Origin: Candidatus Ancillula kalotermitis
GTDB lineage: Bacteria > Actinomycetota > Actinomycetes > Actinomycetales > Bifidobacteriaceae
Direction: 5' to 3'
Assembly: GCA_031273495.1 (NCBI GenBank)
Contig: JAISRT010000032.1
Coordinates: 1 to 42,889, forward strand
Length of the DNA: 42,889 nt
Below are positions 19,658 through 29,364 of the stretch, one piece after another. Under the pieces are notes generated by a model that was not told the origin of the DNA, ran no database searches, and worked only from the letters and a program-made list of their open reading frames with translations. Within the stretch, counting starts at the first letter, position 1, and each line of letters begins with the position of its first letter. The translations under genes were made by a program, and so were the position numbers.

Positions 19658-21265
19658 TTAACTTGCCTCCTTCAAAGCGTTCACTCGCGCGATGCTCAGC
19701 GGTTTACCTAGTATCTCAAGGCACTCGAAAAGAGGTGGCGAAACACGGCGACCCGAAATGGCAATGCGAAGAGGAGTGAAAGCGTCGCGTGGCTTCAGGT
19801 TAAGAGAGTTCGGGTAGTCAGGCTCGCCTTCAGGGCTAATTGACAGGGCTTTTTGTAGAACTTCATGCAGATTACCTGCCGTCCAGTCTTGTTCGTCAAC
19901 ATTTTCAAGCACTTCTAGGGCACGATCCAACACTTCGCGATACCCGTTCACCTTTTCCAGCTGCTTTTGGGCGTCAGGCTCAACCGCTACTGCAGGTGCC
20001 TCGCTAAAAAGGAAGCTCAACATTTCGCGGCACTCATTCAGAAGTTGAATGCGCTCCTGGATTAACGGCGCTGCCTTCGTGAGGATTTCTTGCTCCTTCG
20101 CGGTAAGCTTCTCGAATGTGTCAGCGCTAACCAATGGCGGATACACTTTCAGGTGCGGTAGATCGGGGTCCGCGTCAGTAATCTCCTTCAAAAGTGGCAT
20201 ATCCACATACTTCTTCGACACTGAGCCATGGAGATATGGGACTAAACGGCGCTTGAAGTCGTCAGGCTCAAGCATTCTGATATGGTCCGCATTGATCGCA
20301 GTGCACTTTTTCAAATCGAAGCGCGCAGGGTTCGCCAGCACATCCGTGGGCTCAAACTTCTCGATCATCTCGTCAATCTGGAAGAGATCGCGGTCTGCAG
20401 CAACCGACCAGCCCAGCAACCCAAGGTAATTAACAAGGCCTTCGGGGATCATACCGTTCTCCCGATGCAGGAAAAGGTTAGACTCAGGGTCACGCTTACT
20501 CAACTTCTTGTTGCCCTCACCCATCACGTATGGCAAGTGTCCAAATTGCGGGACTTCTTTCGCGATACCGAGCTCGATGAGGTAATTATAAAGTGCAATC
20601 TGCCGAGGCGTGCTGCTCAAAAGGTCTTCACCGCGCAGGACGCAGTTTATTTCCATCAACGCATCGTCGACAGGGTTCACCAAAGTGTAGAGTGGCTGTC
20701 CGTTGCCCCGAACAATGACATAGTCTGGTATTGTTCTTGCTTTGAAAACCACCTCTCCCCTGACTAGATCCTGCACAATAATGTCGGACTCAGGCATCTT
20801 CACCCGAATTGAGCACTCTCTGCCCTCCGCTTCGAACGCTGCCACTTCCTCGCTGCTCAAGTTGCGGTCAAAATTATCATACCCCATCTGGACTGGGCGT
20901 CCGTTCGCCTTATTTCGCGCGTCAATCTCGTCCTTCGTGGAAAATGACTTGTAGGCGTACCCTGCTTCGAGCAATCGGTCCACGACCTCAGCATACTTGT
21001 CCATCCGTTGGCTCTGACGATACGGCTCGTGCGGCCCACCCACCTCAATGCCTTCATCCCAGTTGAGCCCTAGCCAGCGTAGTGCATCGATTATCATAGT
21101 GTAAGAGTCCTCGGAATCGCGTGACGCATCGGTGTCCTCAATGCGGAAGATGAACTTACCCTTTGCATGCTTAGCGTAGACATAGTTAAACAGGCAGGAA
21201 CGAACCAGCCCTACATGCGGCGTTCCAGTAGGAGACGGACAAAATCTAACACGAACTTCACTCAT
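19658..21265 (-). CDS. gltX: Glutamyl-tRNA synthetase
   Basis: [47 protein letters not shown]. Start MSEVRV, 6 nt after TACACT. Confidence 0.96.
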   Translation of the reverse strand: MSEVRVRFCPSPTGTPHVGLVRSCLFNYVYAKHAKGKFIFRIEDTDASRDSEDSYTMIIDALRWLGLNWDEGIEVGGPHEPYRQSQRMDKYAEVVDRLLEAGYAYKSFSTKDEIDARNKANGRPVQMGYDNFDRNLSSEEVAAFEAEGRECSIRVKMPESDIIVQDLVRGEVVFKARTIPDYVIVRGNGQPLYTLVNPVDDALMEINCVLRGEDLLSSTPRQIALYNYLIELGIAKEVPQFGHLPYVMGEGNKKLSKRDPESNLFLHRENGMIPEGLVNYLGLLGWSVAADRDLFQIDEMIEKFEPTDVLANPARFDLKKCTAINADHIRMLEPDDFKRRLVPYLHGSVSKKYVDMPLLKEITDADPDLPHLKVYPPLVSADTFEKLTAKEQEILTKAAPLIQERIQLLNECREMLSFLFSEAPAVAVEPDAQKQLEKVNGYREVLDRALEVLENVDEQDWTAGNLHEVLQKALSISPEGEPDYPNSLNLKPRDAFTPLRIAISGRRVSPPLFECLEILGKPLSIARVNALKEAS

Positions 21266-21283
21266 ACCCACAGTGTAGCACAA
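21263..21283 (-). repeat. 21-bp direct repeat (gltX promoter plus ATG), copy A
   Basis: TTGTGCTACACTGTGGGTATG on the minus strand, identical to the segment at ~22958-22978. Confidence 0.85.
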
Positions 21284-21364
21284 CTGCTGATTTCGGAGCA
21301 ATACTGCGCAAAGTATCAACATGGTTTACTCGCTGATTGTCAATAAGTTTAGGAAAATTGGACA

Positions 21365-22705
21365 TTATTCGCCGCGCTTTCGTAAGGTTTGCATTTTATT
21401 TTGACAGATGCTATCAACCTCGGAAATCATATACAGCGGAATGTTTATAAGCCAGCCATCATCTCTATAACCTGATAGCGATGTACGCACAGAAATAAGC
21501 GGATTGTGGGTTTTTGCAAACTCTTTGAGGCTTTTTGACTGTAGATTTTCAGATGCTTTGACCTCTAGCGGCGCCACAGTTCCTCCTGTCTGGACTATGA
21601 AGTCTATTTCACCTCTTGAATCATTTCTTGAGAAATAGAACGGCTTTATTCCTGCTGCCTTCAGTTCCTGGAAAACAAATTGCTCAGCAAGGCCACCTTT
21701 GAACTCAGTGAATATTTTATCACCGTCGAGAATGGTTCTAGGCTCTAAGCCAGACATTGCTCCGAGTAGTCCAACGTCAACCATAAACAACTTAAAAATC
21801 TCAGCGTCTGAATATGGCATAAGCGGATTTGCATAACTGTTAACTCGAGGCACCATTGTCGCAAGCCCAGTATCGCTTAGCCAAAGTAGGGCCTCTTCAT
21901 ATTGACCTGCTCTAGCGCTCTTCTTAATGCCTTGATACATGAACTTTTTATTCTCTTTGGCGAGTTGACTGGGTATTGTCCGCCAAATTTCTCGAATTCG
22001 CGGAACTGCTGACCTTGGAGCGTGTTTCGAAAAGTCGTCAGAATAGGCTTCTAGGATTTGTGTTTGAACATTCCGAACTTCTAATAAATTGCCATCTTCA
22101 ATATATTTATTCACGACTTCAGGCATGCCACCTGTGACATAATAATCTTTCAAAAGCGCGTTTAATTTGGGCGTAAAAGTGTTTGTGAGAGTTTTGTCTG
22201 CGCTCAGATCGGAAATCGCCTCATCAAACTGTTCATTACCAGTCGCCACTAAGAATTCGCCGAAGGTTAGAGGGTATAAGTCTATGAAATCGGTTTTACC
22301 AACTGGGAAGGACGTGCCTTCGTGAAGGGCTATGCCGAGTAAACTTCCACCTACAATAATATCATATTGGGGTGCATCTTCGCAGAAATACTTAAGTGAC
22401 GTGAGAGCTCTAGGGACTGCTTGAATTTCATCGAGTATTATCAGCGTGTTGTCCGGGTCTATTTTCACACCTGTTTGAAGTGAAATTTCCTTCACGATGC
22501 GCTCAGGATCTAATTCGTACTCAAAAGTTTTCTTGATTAATCTGTTGTTCTCCATATTAATATAAGCGACTTGCTCGTACTGGCTTTCCCCGAACTCTTT
22601 CATCAGCCACGTTTTGCCGACTTGTCTCGCACCTTTTAGCACTAATGGCTTTCTCCCGATAGTGTTCTTCCATTTTATCAGTTCGTTTATCTTTTTTCTA
22701 TACAT
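21365..22705 (-). CDS. AAA+ ATPase with C-terminal DUF4143-like domain
   Basis: LVLKGARQVGKTWLMKEFGE, TLIILDEIQAVPRALTSLKYF, FEFKGGLAEQFV-type C-terminus, EIDFIVQTGGTVAPLEVKAS. Confidence 0.9.
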   Translation of the reverse strand: MYRKKINELIKWKNTIGRKPLVLKGARQVGKTWLMKEFGESQYEQVAYINMENNRLIKKTFEYELDPERIVKEISLQTGVKIDPDNTLIILDEIQAVPRALTSLKYFCEDAPQYDIIVGGSLLGIALHEGTSFPVGKTDFIDLYPLTFGEFLVATGNEQFDEAISDLSADKTLTNTFTPKLNALLKDYYVTGGMPEVVNKYIEDGNLLEVRNVQTQILEAYSDDFSKHAPRSAVPRIREIWRTIPSQLAKENKKFMYQGIKKSARAGQYEEALLWLSDTGLATMVPRVNSYANPLMPYSDAEIFKLFMVDVGLLGAMSGLEPRTILDGDKIFTEFKGGLAEQFVFQELKAAGIKPFYFSRNDSRGEIDFIVQTGGTVAPLEVKASENLQSKSLKEFAKTHNPLISVRTSLSGYRDDGWLINIPLYMISEVDSICQNKMQTLRKRGE

Positions 22706-22719
22706 AAACACTCCGTATA

Positions 22720-22828
22720 ACATTTTTTCGTGGACTTTTTGAAAATCTTGTGACATTTTTGCGGTCACTTTTGTGTAGAAACTTTACATTTTTTCGTGGA
22801 CTTTTTGAAAATCTTGTGACATTTTTGC
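22720..22828. repeat. Two perfect 43-bp direct repeats, period 66 bp
   Basis: acattttttcgtggactttttgaaaatcttgtgacatttttgc at 22720-22762 and 22786-22828, just upstream of the ATPase start. Confidence 0.95.
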
Positions 22829-22957
22829 ATGATAATCCTAGTATTATAAGTTTAGTACGGCTGGCAAAAGAGGAGTGTAAAGGCGTTATATACCTGTAAA
22901 ACACCCGAAAACAAAGGGTAAAACACTTTCCCAAATTAGTCTTCTTTTTAATCTCCT

Positions 22958-22978
22958 CCATACCCACAGTGTAGCACA
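22958..22978 (-). repeat. 21-bp direct repeat (promoter plus ATG), copy B
   Basis: TTGTGCTACACTGTGGGTATG on the minus strand, as upstream of gltX. Confidence 0.85.
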
Positions 22979-22979
22979 A

Positions 22980-24194
22980 TTATGTGGCAGTGACAGTTTT
23001 GATTCCACGGACCTGGCGTTTTGACTGTTTCATCCGTTTCTCTCGCGGGTTTGTGAACGATATCACCACTCCGAGCGCCATCATAGTGGCTATCAGTGAA
23101 GTGCCGCCAGCGCTAATCAAAGGCAGTGGGATGCCGAGCACAGGAAGCATGCCGACGTTGACAAAAAGATATATCAGTGTCTGTGAAGAGATCCAGACAA
23201 GAATTGTTCCCGTAATGATTTTCACCATTATATCACGGTTTCTGGTAATGACAATCATCAAGGCAAAAAAGAGCGTCAAATAGCACAGGACTAGGAACAT
23301 AGCACCAACAAAACCAAGTTCCTCGCCAATTACCGCGAAGATAAAGTCCTTCTGCACCTCTTGCACCCACCACTTTTCGTGCCCTGCACCCGGACCGACG
23401 CCAGCGAAACCGCCCGACTGCACCGCCCACACCCCATGGCGAGACTGGTCGCAGGGGTCGCTAGTGCTGACATCCATACCCTCGCAGTCAGTGTAAATCC
23501 CCACGAAGCGCTTTGTGCGATACTCGTCAGTGGTCACCCCAAAATATGCCACGACACCCACGACTGCAAGAATTAGTAAAATCGACCAGAACTGCACCCC
23601 AGAAAGATAGAACTCGGCAACCAAAAAGACGAAGAAAACCATCGCAGTCCCCAGGTCACCACCCAGTAGCACACCGAAAATCACTGCGCCTATTCCAAAC
23701 ATTGTCCCGAAATTAAAGTAGGTGTACTTGAATTTACGTATGTTGCCATCTTCGAACACTGTCGCAAGGCGAACGCCGAGCCACCAGATTAGGACAAGTT
23801 TAGCGAACTCGGAGGGTTGAAACTGCACAGACCCTATAGTAATCCAGTTCTTATTGCCTTGATATTCAGTTCCAAAAATTTGCACAGAGTATAGCAGCCC
23901 AATGGTGATTATTAACGCGAGCTTCGCGAACCTCTGGTAAAACTGGCGTGGCATAAGTGCCAAGATTGACATAGCGATAATACCGACCAACCCAAAAATA
24001 AGCTGCTTAATCATAGTGTCCAATGGGTTCAAGTCTTTTTGTAGTAGGCTAAATGACGTTGCAGAGAGTATGACGACGCACCCAAACAGAAACATAAACA
24101 CTGTGACGCCAATTATTATATACCGTGCAGCGATTAGCCACCCTTGCTGATCACGCCAAGCTATCGAGTCGTTTTCGAGTACAGGTTCCGTCAT
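22980..24194 (-). CDS. ftsW: FtsW/RodA/SpoVE-family SEDS protein
   Basis: Multiple TM; FQPSEFAKL, GVGPGAGHEKWWVQEVQKDFIFAVIGEELGF, GIPLPLISAGGTSLI. Confidence 0.93.
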   Translation of the reverse strand: MTEPVLENDSIAWRDQQGWLIAARYIIIGVTVFMFLFGCVVILSATSFSLLQKDLNPLDTMIKQLIFGLVGIIAMSILALMPRQFYQRFAKLALIITIGLLYSVQIFGTEYQGNKNWITIGSVQFQPSEFAKLVLIWWLGVRLATVFEDGNIRKFKYTYFNFGTMFGIGAVIFGVLLGGDLGTAMVFFVFLVAEFYLSGVQFWSILLILAVVGVVAYFGVTTDEYRTKRFVGIYTDCEGMDVSTSDPCDQSRHGVWAVQSGGFAGVGPGAGHEKWWVQEVQKDFIFAVIGEELGFVGAMFLVLCYLTLFFALMIVITRNRDIMVKIITGTILVWISSQTLIYLFVNVGMLPVLGIPLPLISAGGTSLIATMMALGVVISFTNPREKRMKQSKRQVRGIKTVTAT

Positions 24195-24195
24195 C

Positions 24196-25380
24196 TTAGT
24201 GTTTGAGTAGCCCTAGACGCTCCGATATTTCAGTAAGCTCAGTGTGCAGTTGTTCGACCTTCTGCCAGAAACGCGCGGACACGTCTTCTACCGAATTGAA
24301 GCGGCTCACGTCGGCGGCAGGACTGAGTAGAACGATGTCATTCCCGAAAATTAGCTTGTTAGCCTGGTCGACTGCGTTATCTACCCATTCAAGCCCGACA
24401 TTTGGTTCGACAACGTATACTGGTATGTTCGGAGTTTTGGCGCGAAGAAGTTGATAGAGCGGAGAATTGTGCGACCCCACGAGAACCACACCTAGTAGAT
24501 ACTCTTGTGCCTGCTCAACAAATTTAGAGTAGTTCAGTCCTTGAGTTTCACCGCCACAGATGAGTATGACACTGTTCTTCCTGTAGCATGACATCGTTGC
24601 GAAAGTTGAAACTGGCGTGATACTCTTGACATCGTTAACATATAGCACTTCACCTAGCGAAGTATTGGGCTCAATTGAGAGGTCTCTGCGGAACACGAGT
24701 TCATTTTGCCCAGGAAACGCACTGAACTGGTGCATCGCTTGTGCTATAGATTCGGAACTGACCCCAGATGCCTTTGCGACCACCACTGCCGCCAAAATAT
24801 CATCAACCAGAAAGTTCGGTATCACTCCATTGGGGCCCTTCAGATTGTCGAAGTTCCAGAAGTCAAAAACCTCACTAGCGGACAGGAAACGGAGCGGGTC
24901 CTTCTCATCAGCGTAAAATGCACGGTCGGTGACTACACCTTCAACAACACCAATTTGACCACGTTTCGGGCTAAACTTACAGAAACCTACCGCGCGAGTG
25001 CCTTCAACCACTTCAGCCTCTTGAACGAGCTCATCAGTTTTACGGTCAGACGCGTTAAAGACACAGTAGCCCTTAGTGTTCTCGTATACTTTCGCGAAGT
25101 TGCTGCTGTACTCGTCTTCAGTAGTCTCGTCAGAGTGTAGTTGATTGTTAACGTTGAGCAAAACGGAAATGTCGAGTGATACGCTTTCAAATGCCACCGC
25201 TGCCCTGTTCGAAAACTCAACAATAACAAAGTCAACATCAGTTTTACCTAAAGCGCCCGTAATTTCTTCATCCGTTGTCGCCTCATGCACTGTGAAGTTG
25301 TAATTTCTCAAGAGCATCGCGATTAGATGAACCGTAGTACTCTTCCCTACAGAACCTGTTACACCAATATATTTCGTCAT
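24196..25380 (-). CDS. murD: MurD-like ligase lacking the N-terminal domain
   Basis: Between mraY and ftsW; begins MTKYIGVTGSVGKSTTVHL (Mur P-loop); C-terminal VNDVKSITPVSTFATMSCY, LICGGETQGLNYS, LLSPAADVSRFNSVEDVSARF. Confidence 0.82.
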   Translation of the reverse strand: MTKYIGVTGSVGKSTTVHLIAMLLRNYNFTVHEATTDEEITGALGKTDVDFVIVEFSNRAAVAFESVSLDISVLLNVNNQLHSDETTEDEYSSNFAKVYENTKGYCVFNASDRKTDELVQEAEVVEGTRAVGFCKFSPKRGQIGVVEGVVTDRAFYADEKDPLRFLSASEVFDFWNFDNLKGPNGVIPNFLVDDILAAVVVAKASGVSSESIAQAMHQFSAFPGQNELVFRRDLSIEPNTSLGEVLYVNDVKSITPVSTFATMSCYRKNSVILICGGETQGLNYSKFVEQAQEYLLGVVLVGSHNSPLYQLLRAKTPNIPVYVVEPNVGLEWVDNAVDQANKLIFGNDIVLLSPAADVSRFNSVEDVSARFWQKVEQLHTELTEISERLGLLKH

Positions 25381-25388
25381 CTTTCCTC

Positions 25389-26504
25389 CTAAAACGTCAC
25401 TCCCTGAACCCAACTTAAATAGAATATTGCCATACCCAAAGACGCCAGCAGCGCCGAAATGATCCAAAAGCGGATGACCACATTAGTTTCACTCCACCCG
25501 AGCAGCTCAAAGTGATGATGAATCGGTGCCATTTTGAACACTCTTCGTCGTTTCCAGCCCTTGCGGCGACTCAACTTAAAGAAACCGACCTGTATGACAT
25601 CCGAGATGCACTCCATAACGAAGACCCCACCAATCAGAATCGCTAGAAGTTCAGTATGCGTCATTATCGAAATCGCAGCGAAGGCACCCCCGAGCGCCAA
25701 GGACCCCGTATCACCCATAAAAATCTGCGCGGGCGACGCGTTCCACCAGAGGAAACCGAAACAAGCTCCTGTAATAGCACCCGCCACCAAACAGAGGTCC
25801 CATGGGTCACGGACATTATAGCACAAACTGGACGAGTCAATCTGACAACTGTGCAAGAACTGCCAGAAGCAGATGATGATGTAGGGGGCGAACGAGAAGA
25901 TTGAGATCCCCGATGCCAGCCCGTCAAGACCGTCAGTTAAATTGACCGAGTTAGTCCATGCGGTGATTATTAGGTTAATCCAGATGACGAAAATGATTAT
26001 ACCGACGACGACCCCTAGAGTGGCAAAAGATGGCGTAAAGTCGCCCAGGAATGAGATTGCCATTGAGCCCGGAGTTAGTCCGTCTTCATTCGGGAAGTTA
26101 ATCAGCAGGACTGCGAACAGCACACCGACCACAGTTTGTAGTATGACTTTTGCGATAGGCGTTAACCCAAGGGACTGCTCTTTGCGGATCTTTGCGAAGT
26201 CGTCAAGGAAACCTATCATACCCATTAACACCATCAGGAGCAATGCCAAAATACTTGAGATGCGAGGTGTCCGCCCAGAATAGTAAAACATCCAGCCTGC
26301 AGCTGCCGAATACCCCAGAATTGTCGCGAAGATAATTGCAATCCCACCCATAGTCGGTGTGCCGCGTTTGGTTATATGTGAGCGCGGTCCGTCCTGACGT
26401 ATAAACTGACCCATCTGCCGCTTCGTCAAAATCCAAATCAGGGCGCGCGTAAACAGCAGAGAGGTGATCAAACCCACTCCGACCGCTAAAATCAGTGCTA
26501 TCAA
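25389..26504 (-). CDS. mraY: Phospho-N-acetylmuramoyl-pentapeptide transferase
   Basis: GTPTMGGIAII, NSVNLTDGLDGLASG, FMGDTGSLALGG, MAPIHHHFELLGWSETNVVIRFW. Confidence 0.97.
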   Translation of the reverse strand: MIALILAVGVGLITSLLFTRALIWILTKRQMGQFIRQDGPRSHITKRGTPTMGGIAIIFATILGYSAAAGWMFYYSGRTPRISSILALLLMVLMGMIGFLDDFAKIRKEQSLGLTPIAKVILQTVVGVLFAVLLINFPNEDGLTPGSMAISFLGDFTPSFATLGVVVGIIIFVIWINLIITAWTNSVNLTDGLDGLASGISIFSFAPYIIICFWQFLHSCQIDSSSLCYNVRDPWDLCLVAGAITGACFGFLWWNASPAQIFMGDTGSLALGGAFAAISIMTHTELLAILIGGVFVMECISDVIQVGFFKLSRRKGWKRRRVFKMAPIHHHFELLGWSETNVVIRFWIISALLASLGMAIFYLSWVQGVTF

Positions 26505-26505
26505 C

Positions 26506-27867
26506 TTATCTCTTCAGTTCCTCAACTTTCTCCCACAACTTCAAGCTTGAAGATGCCTTTAACAAGTATACCACATTTTTGTTTTCCGAATTCGCTGTCA
26601 CATTTGGAGCAGTTAGTGTGCACAATTTTTCTGGGTTACGCACTGCTTCATTGTAGTTTCGCACTCTTGCCCGCTGCTTAGCGTCTAGGAGGTCTGCATA
26701 ATGCTCTGCTTCTTCACCTATCGTCCAGATTTCGTCAACACCTTGCTCTATGGCGTAAAGTCCCACTTCTGCGTGTAATTTCGCACTGTTCTCCCCCAAT
26801 TCGAGCATATCACCAAGGACTGCAACCGACTTCTTACCGTCCCGTCGACTCATATTCAACAATGCATCAACTGCCGCCCGCATAGAGTCAGGGTTAGCGT
26901 TGTAGGCATCGTCAATTATTGCCACCCCGCTCGCGAACTGCTTCACCTGCATACGGTGCTCAGCAATCGGACTGATTTTGGCTATGATTGGTGCTAAGGT
27001 GGCAATATCCTCAACCTTGTCGAGCAGAACACCCGAAAGCATAACCTGTAGTGCGGCTAAAACGTTGTAAATTTGGTGCCGCCCTGAAAAATTAGTGCAA
27101 AAGTGCTGTCCCTTGAAGTCGAAGCTCAATCGCTCAAACTCATCGAGCACGATATTTTCAGCATTCTTGGCACTCAGCCCTTCGAACCTCGTCGCGGCGG
27201 ACATTCCCCGTGCAAGATTAAAAAGTGTCTCCGAGTTGGCATCGTCTGCTTGTATAATGCCTAACACTGGACTTGATGCGAATATTTTTGCCTTCTCCTT
27301 GACAATCACGTCCTCTCCGCCAAATTCACCCTCGTGTGCGACACCCGCCTTGAGTAATACTGCGACGTCGGGCTGCGCTATCTGGGTCAGTGACTCAATT
27401 TCTCCGATATGGTTTGCGCCAATTTCCAGCACTAAATACTCAGTTGTGTCGTTCACCGCGAAAACTGTCAGTGGCACACCGATCTCATTATTGAAACTCT
27501 CTTTCGGGAACACTGTCTCGCCGAAGTGTGAAAGTAACTGCCCCAAGATGTCCTTTGTTGTAGTCTTCCCGACTGACCCCGTTATTGCGACCACTTTCAA
27601 CCCGTGCAGACGTTTCATCTCGTCTATATGCGCCGCTGCGAGCTCACCTAAAAGCTGAGTCGTGTCCTGGACCTTCACCCACTCGACGTCAGGCTGCCCG
27701 CTAATGAATTGGTCCAGCGTTGGGTCAGTTGAGCTGTAGTAAACCTTTTTTGCACCGGAGGATACTGCGTCCGGGATGAACTTGTGGCCATCATGAACTT
27801 CGCCAACAATAGGTATGAAAGTGACACCAGGAGTGACCTTCTTCGAATTTATGACTATGTTCAACAT
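26506..27867 (-). CDS. murF: UDP-MurNAc-tripeptide--D-Ala-D-Ala ligase
   Basis: VVAITGSVGKTTTKDIL, KESFNNEIGVPLT, VLEIGANHIGEI, DDAYNANPDSMRAAVDALL, VAVLGDMLELG. Start set at MLNIVINSKKV, 7 nt after TATAAT. Confidence 0.94.
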   Translation of the reverse strand: MLNIVINSKKVTPGVTFIPIVGEVHDGHKFIPDAVSSGAKKVYYSSTDPTLDQFISGQPDVEWVKVQDTTQLLGELAAAHIDEMKRLHGLKVVAITGSVGKTTTKDILGQLLSHFGETVFPKESFNNEIGVPLTVFAVNDTTEYLVLEIGANHIGEIESLTQIAQPDVAVLLKAGVAHEGEFGGEDVIVKEKAKIFASSPVLGIIQADDANSETLFNLARGMSAATRFEGLSAKNAENIVLDEFERLSFDFKGQHFCTNFSGRHQIYNVLAALQVMLSGVLLDKVEDIATLAPIIAKISPIAEHRMQVKQFASGVAIIDDAYNANPDSMRAAVDALLNMSRRDGKKSVAVLGDMLELGENSAKLHAEVGLYAIEQGVDEIWTIGEEAEHYADLLDAKQRARVRNYNEAVRNPEKLCTLTAPNVTANSENKNVVYLLKASSSLKLWEKVEELKR

Positions 27868-27884
27868 CACTTCAATTATAGCAT
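27868..27884 (-). promoter_or_regulatory. Extended -10 promoter of murF (leaderless-type)
   Basis: TGCTATAAT-TGAAGTG-ATG; the -10 overlaps the stop codon of the upstream membrane-protein gene. Confidence 0.7.
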
Positions 27885-29141
27885 TATTTGTTCCGAAGGT
27901 TGAATGCGACTCCGACGAGAAAATGTTTCCTTCGCGATAAGCAGTCCAGAAACTATCGACAACACCCACATTATCAGGAAAGTTCTTGACATCGAGTTAA
28001 AAACAGATGGTGAAAATGCCAGCATAAAGTGGGTGAGTGTTCCGACCGCGAAAAACAACAATGTTAGGCCGCAGATTCGCGTGGGTCCGTAAACCAGAAA
28101 AACTGCGAGCGCGAGCAGAACGAAGAGCGATAACAAAACTGCAGGGACTATTATAGTGTTGATATTGTGCAGATTAGCGAACGAGAGGCACTTCGGACCG
28201 TCGGAAAACTTGTTATAGCACTTGACGTAGAGAAACATCTCGTCTAGGAAGGGAACATTTGCAATCAGAAAAACTGCCAGCTTGATGATAATAACGGGAA
28301 GTAGCGCTAAATACCGACCTTTCACTACAGCCGCACCCACCAGCGCGAGTAGTATCATATTCAAGAGCAGCGAGTCAGTGATGAAGAAATAGCCACTCGT
28401 CGTGTCCAGACCGAGTTGTAGTTTGTTAAGCAGCCCGATGTTCGAGTATTCGGGAAAAGCGTGGATCAATTCATAATTACTGCGTAGACGATTTCCGGGG
28501 CAGACCAACACGACGACAACCCCTGCAATAGAAATACACAACAACAGTATATCATAGGTCCAACGGCGAATTTTCTTGTAGAGCTTAAACAACAGGACGG
28601 CGACGCTAAAGCAGAAAATTAGAATTGCACACTGCTCAATCTGCACTGAAACTAGCGCCGCAATCCCGCCAAGAAAAAACTGCTTCCGACTAAGTGCCAC
28701 GCCGTCTAGTGTCTGCAGTAGGAGGCACACAGTATACATCGCGAGTGCGAGTCCCCAGAGCCCGTTGATCATCGTCGCGTAGTATCCCGCAGTGTAATAT
28801 AGTCCGAACGGCACGATGAACAAAAACGCAGCGCAGACTACAGAGTGCCCAAGCAAAGACTTGACCTTGAGTATATTCGCGATTGAGTAAGAGAGCAAGA
28901 CTGCGCAAAGTGCCGAAATAATCGAGAAGAGCACGAAGTTCCCAGAAAATGCAAGTGTTAAGAACTCGAAAAGAATGCGGCTACTCCAAGTCGTAAAGCG
29001 CTCTAAGGCAAAGCCAAACTGATCGAATAGTGAAGGACCGATTGAGAGCCGTTTATCGTTAAAGAACTTCCAGTCACCCTCTTCTAGGTGCTGTGAAATT
29101 GTGCATAAAAAAAATATACTGCCTAACGCGAAGTAGGGCAA
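27876..29141 (-). CDS. Polytopic membrane protein (DUF6056/glycosyltransferase-like)
   Basis: ~10 hydrophobic segments. TTG start at 29141, or non-canonical ACG at 29171. Confidence 0.7.
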   Translation of the reverse strand: MPYFALGSIFFLCTISQHLEEGDWKFFNDKRLSIGPSLFDQFGFALERFTTWSSRILFEFLTLAFSGNFVLFSIISALCAVLLSYSIANILKVKSLLGHSVVCAAFLFIVPFGLYYTAGYYATMINGLWGLALAMYTVCLLLQTLDGVALSRKQFFLGGIAALVSVQIEQCAILIFCFSVAVLLFKLYKKIRRWTYDILLLCISIAGVVVVLVCPGNRLRSNYELIHAFPEYSNIGLLNKLQLGLDTTSGYFFITDSLLLNMILLALVGAAVVKGRYLALLPVIIIKLAVFLIANVPFLDEMFLYVKCYNKFSDGPKCLSFANLHNINTIIVPAVLLSLFVLLALAVFLVYGPTRICGLTLLFFAVGTLTHFMLAFSPSVFNSMSRTFLIMWVLSIVSGLLIAKETFSRRSRIQPSEQIML

Positions 29142-29181
29142 GATTACCTTCTGGTGTAGTTTTCTGATCGTTATCTGTAGT

Positions 29182-29336
29182 ATAGCACTAACTTCATTCG
29201 CAAATTTTCCTCCGGAATAATTTGACGAATTCAGTAAGTGCTATTCATAACAAATTGATCGTCAGGGAGACGAACCGCTGCGCTCTCTCCCCGACACCCC
29301 TCTTCCGCTTATTTGCCAAACTCGCAAGCGAGTTTG
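29182..29336 (-). repeat. Modular hairpin element, copy 2
   Basis: Near-palindrome 29182-29244, covarying hairpin 29261-29295, palindrome CAAACTCGCAAGCGAGTTTG 29317-29336. Confidence 0.9.
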
Positions 29337-29364
29337 ACCTTATTTAACTTCATTCGCACCACGC

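Noticed and set aside
22698-22979. 93-aa ORF preceded by a perfect leaderless-type promoter
   Set aside because: The C-terminal half is translation of the 43-bp repeats and there is no recognizable domain; more likely the duplicated promoter left by the ATPase insertion. Kept only as part of that finding.
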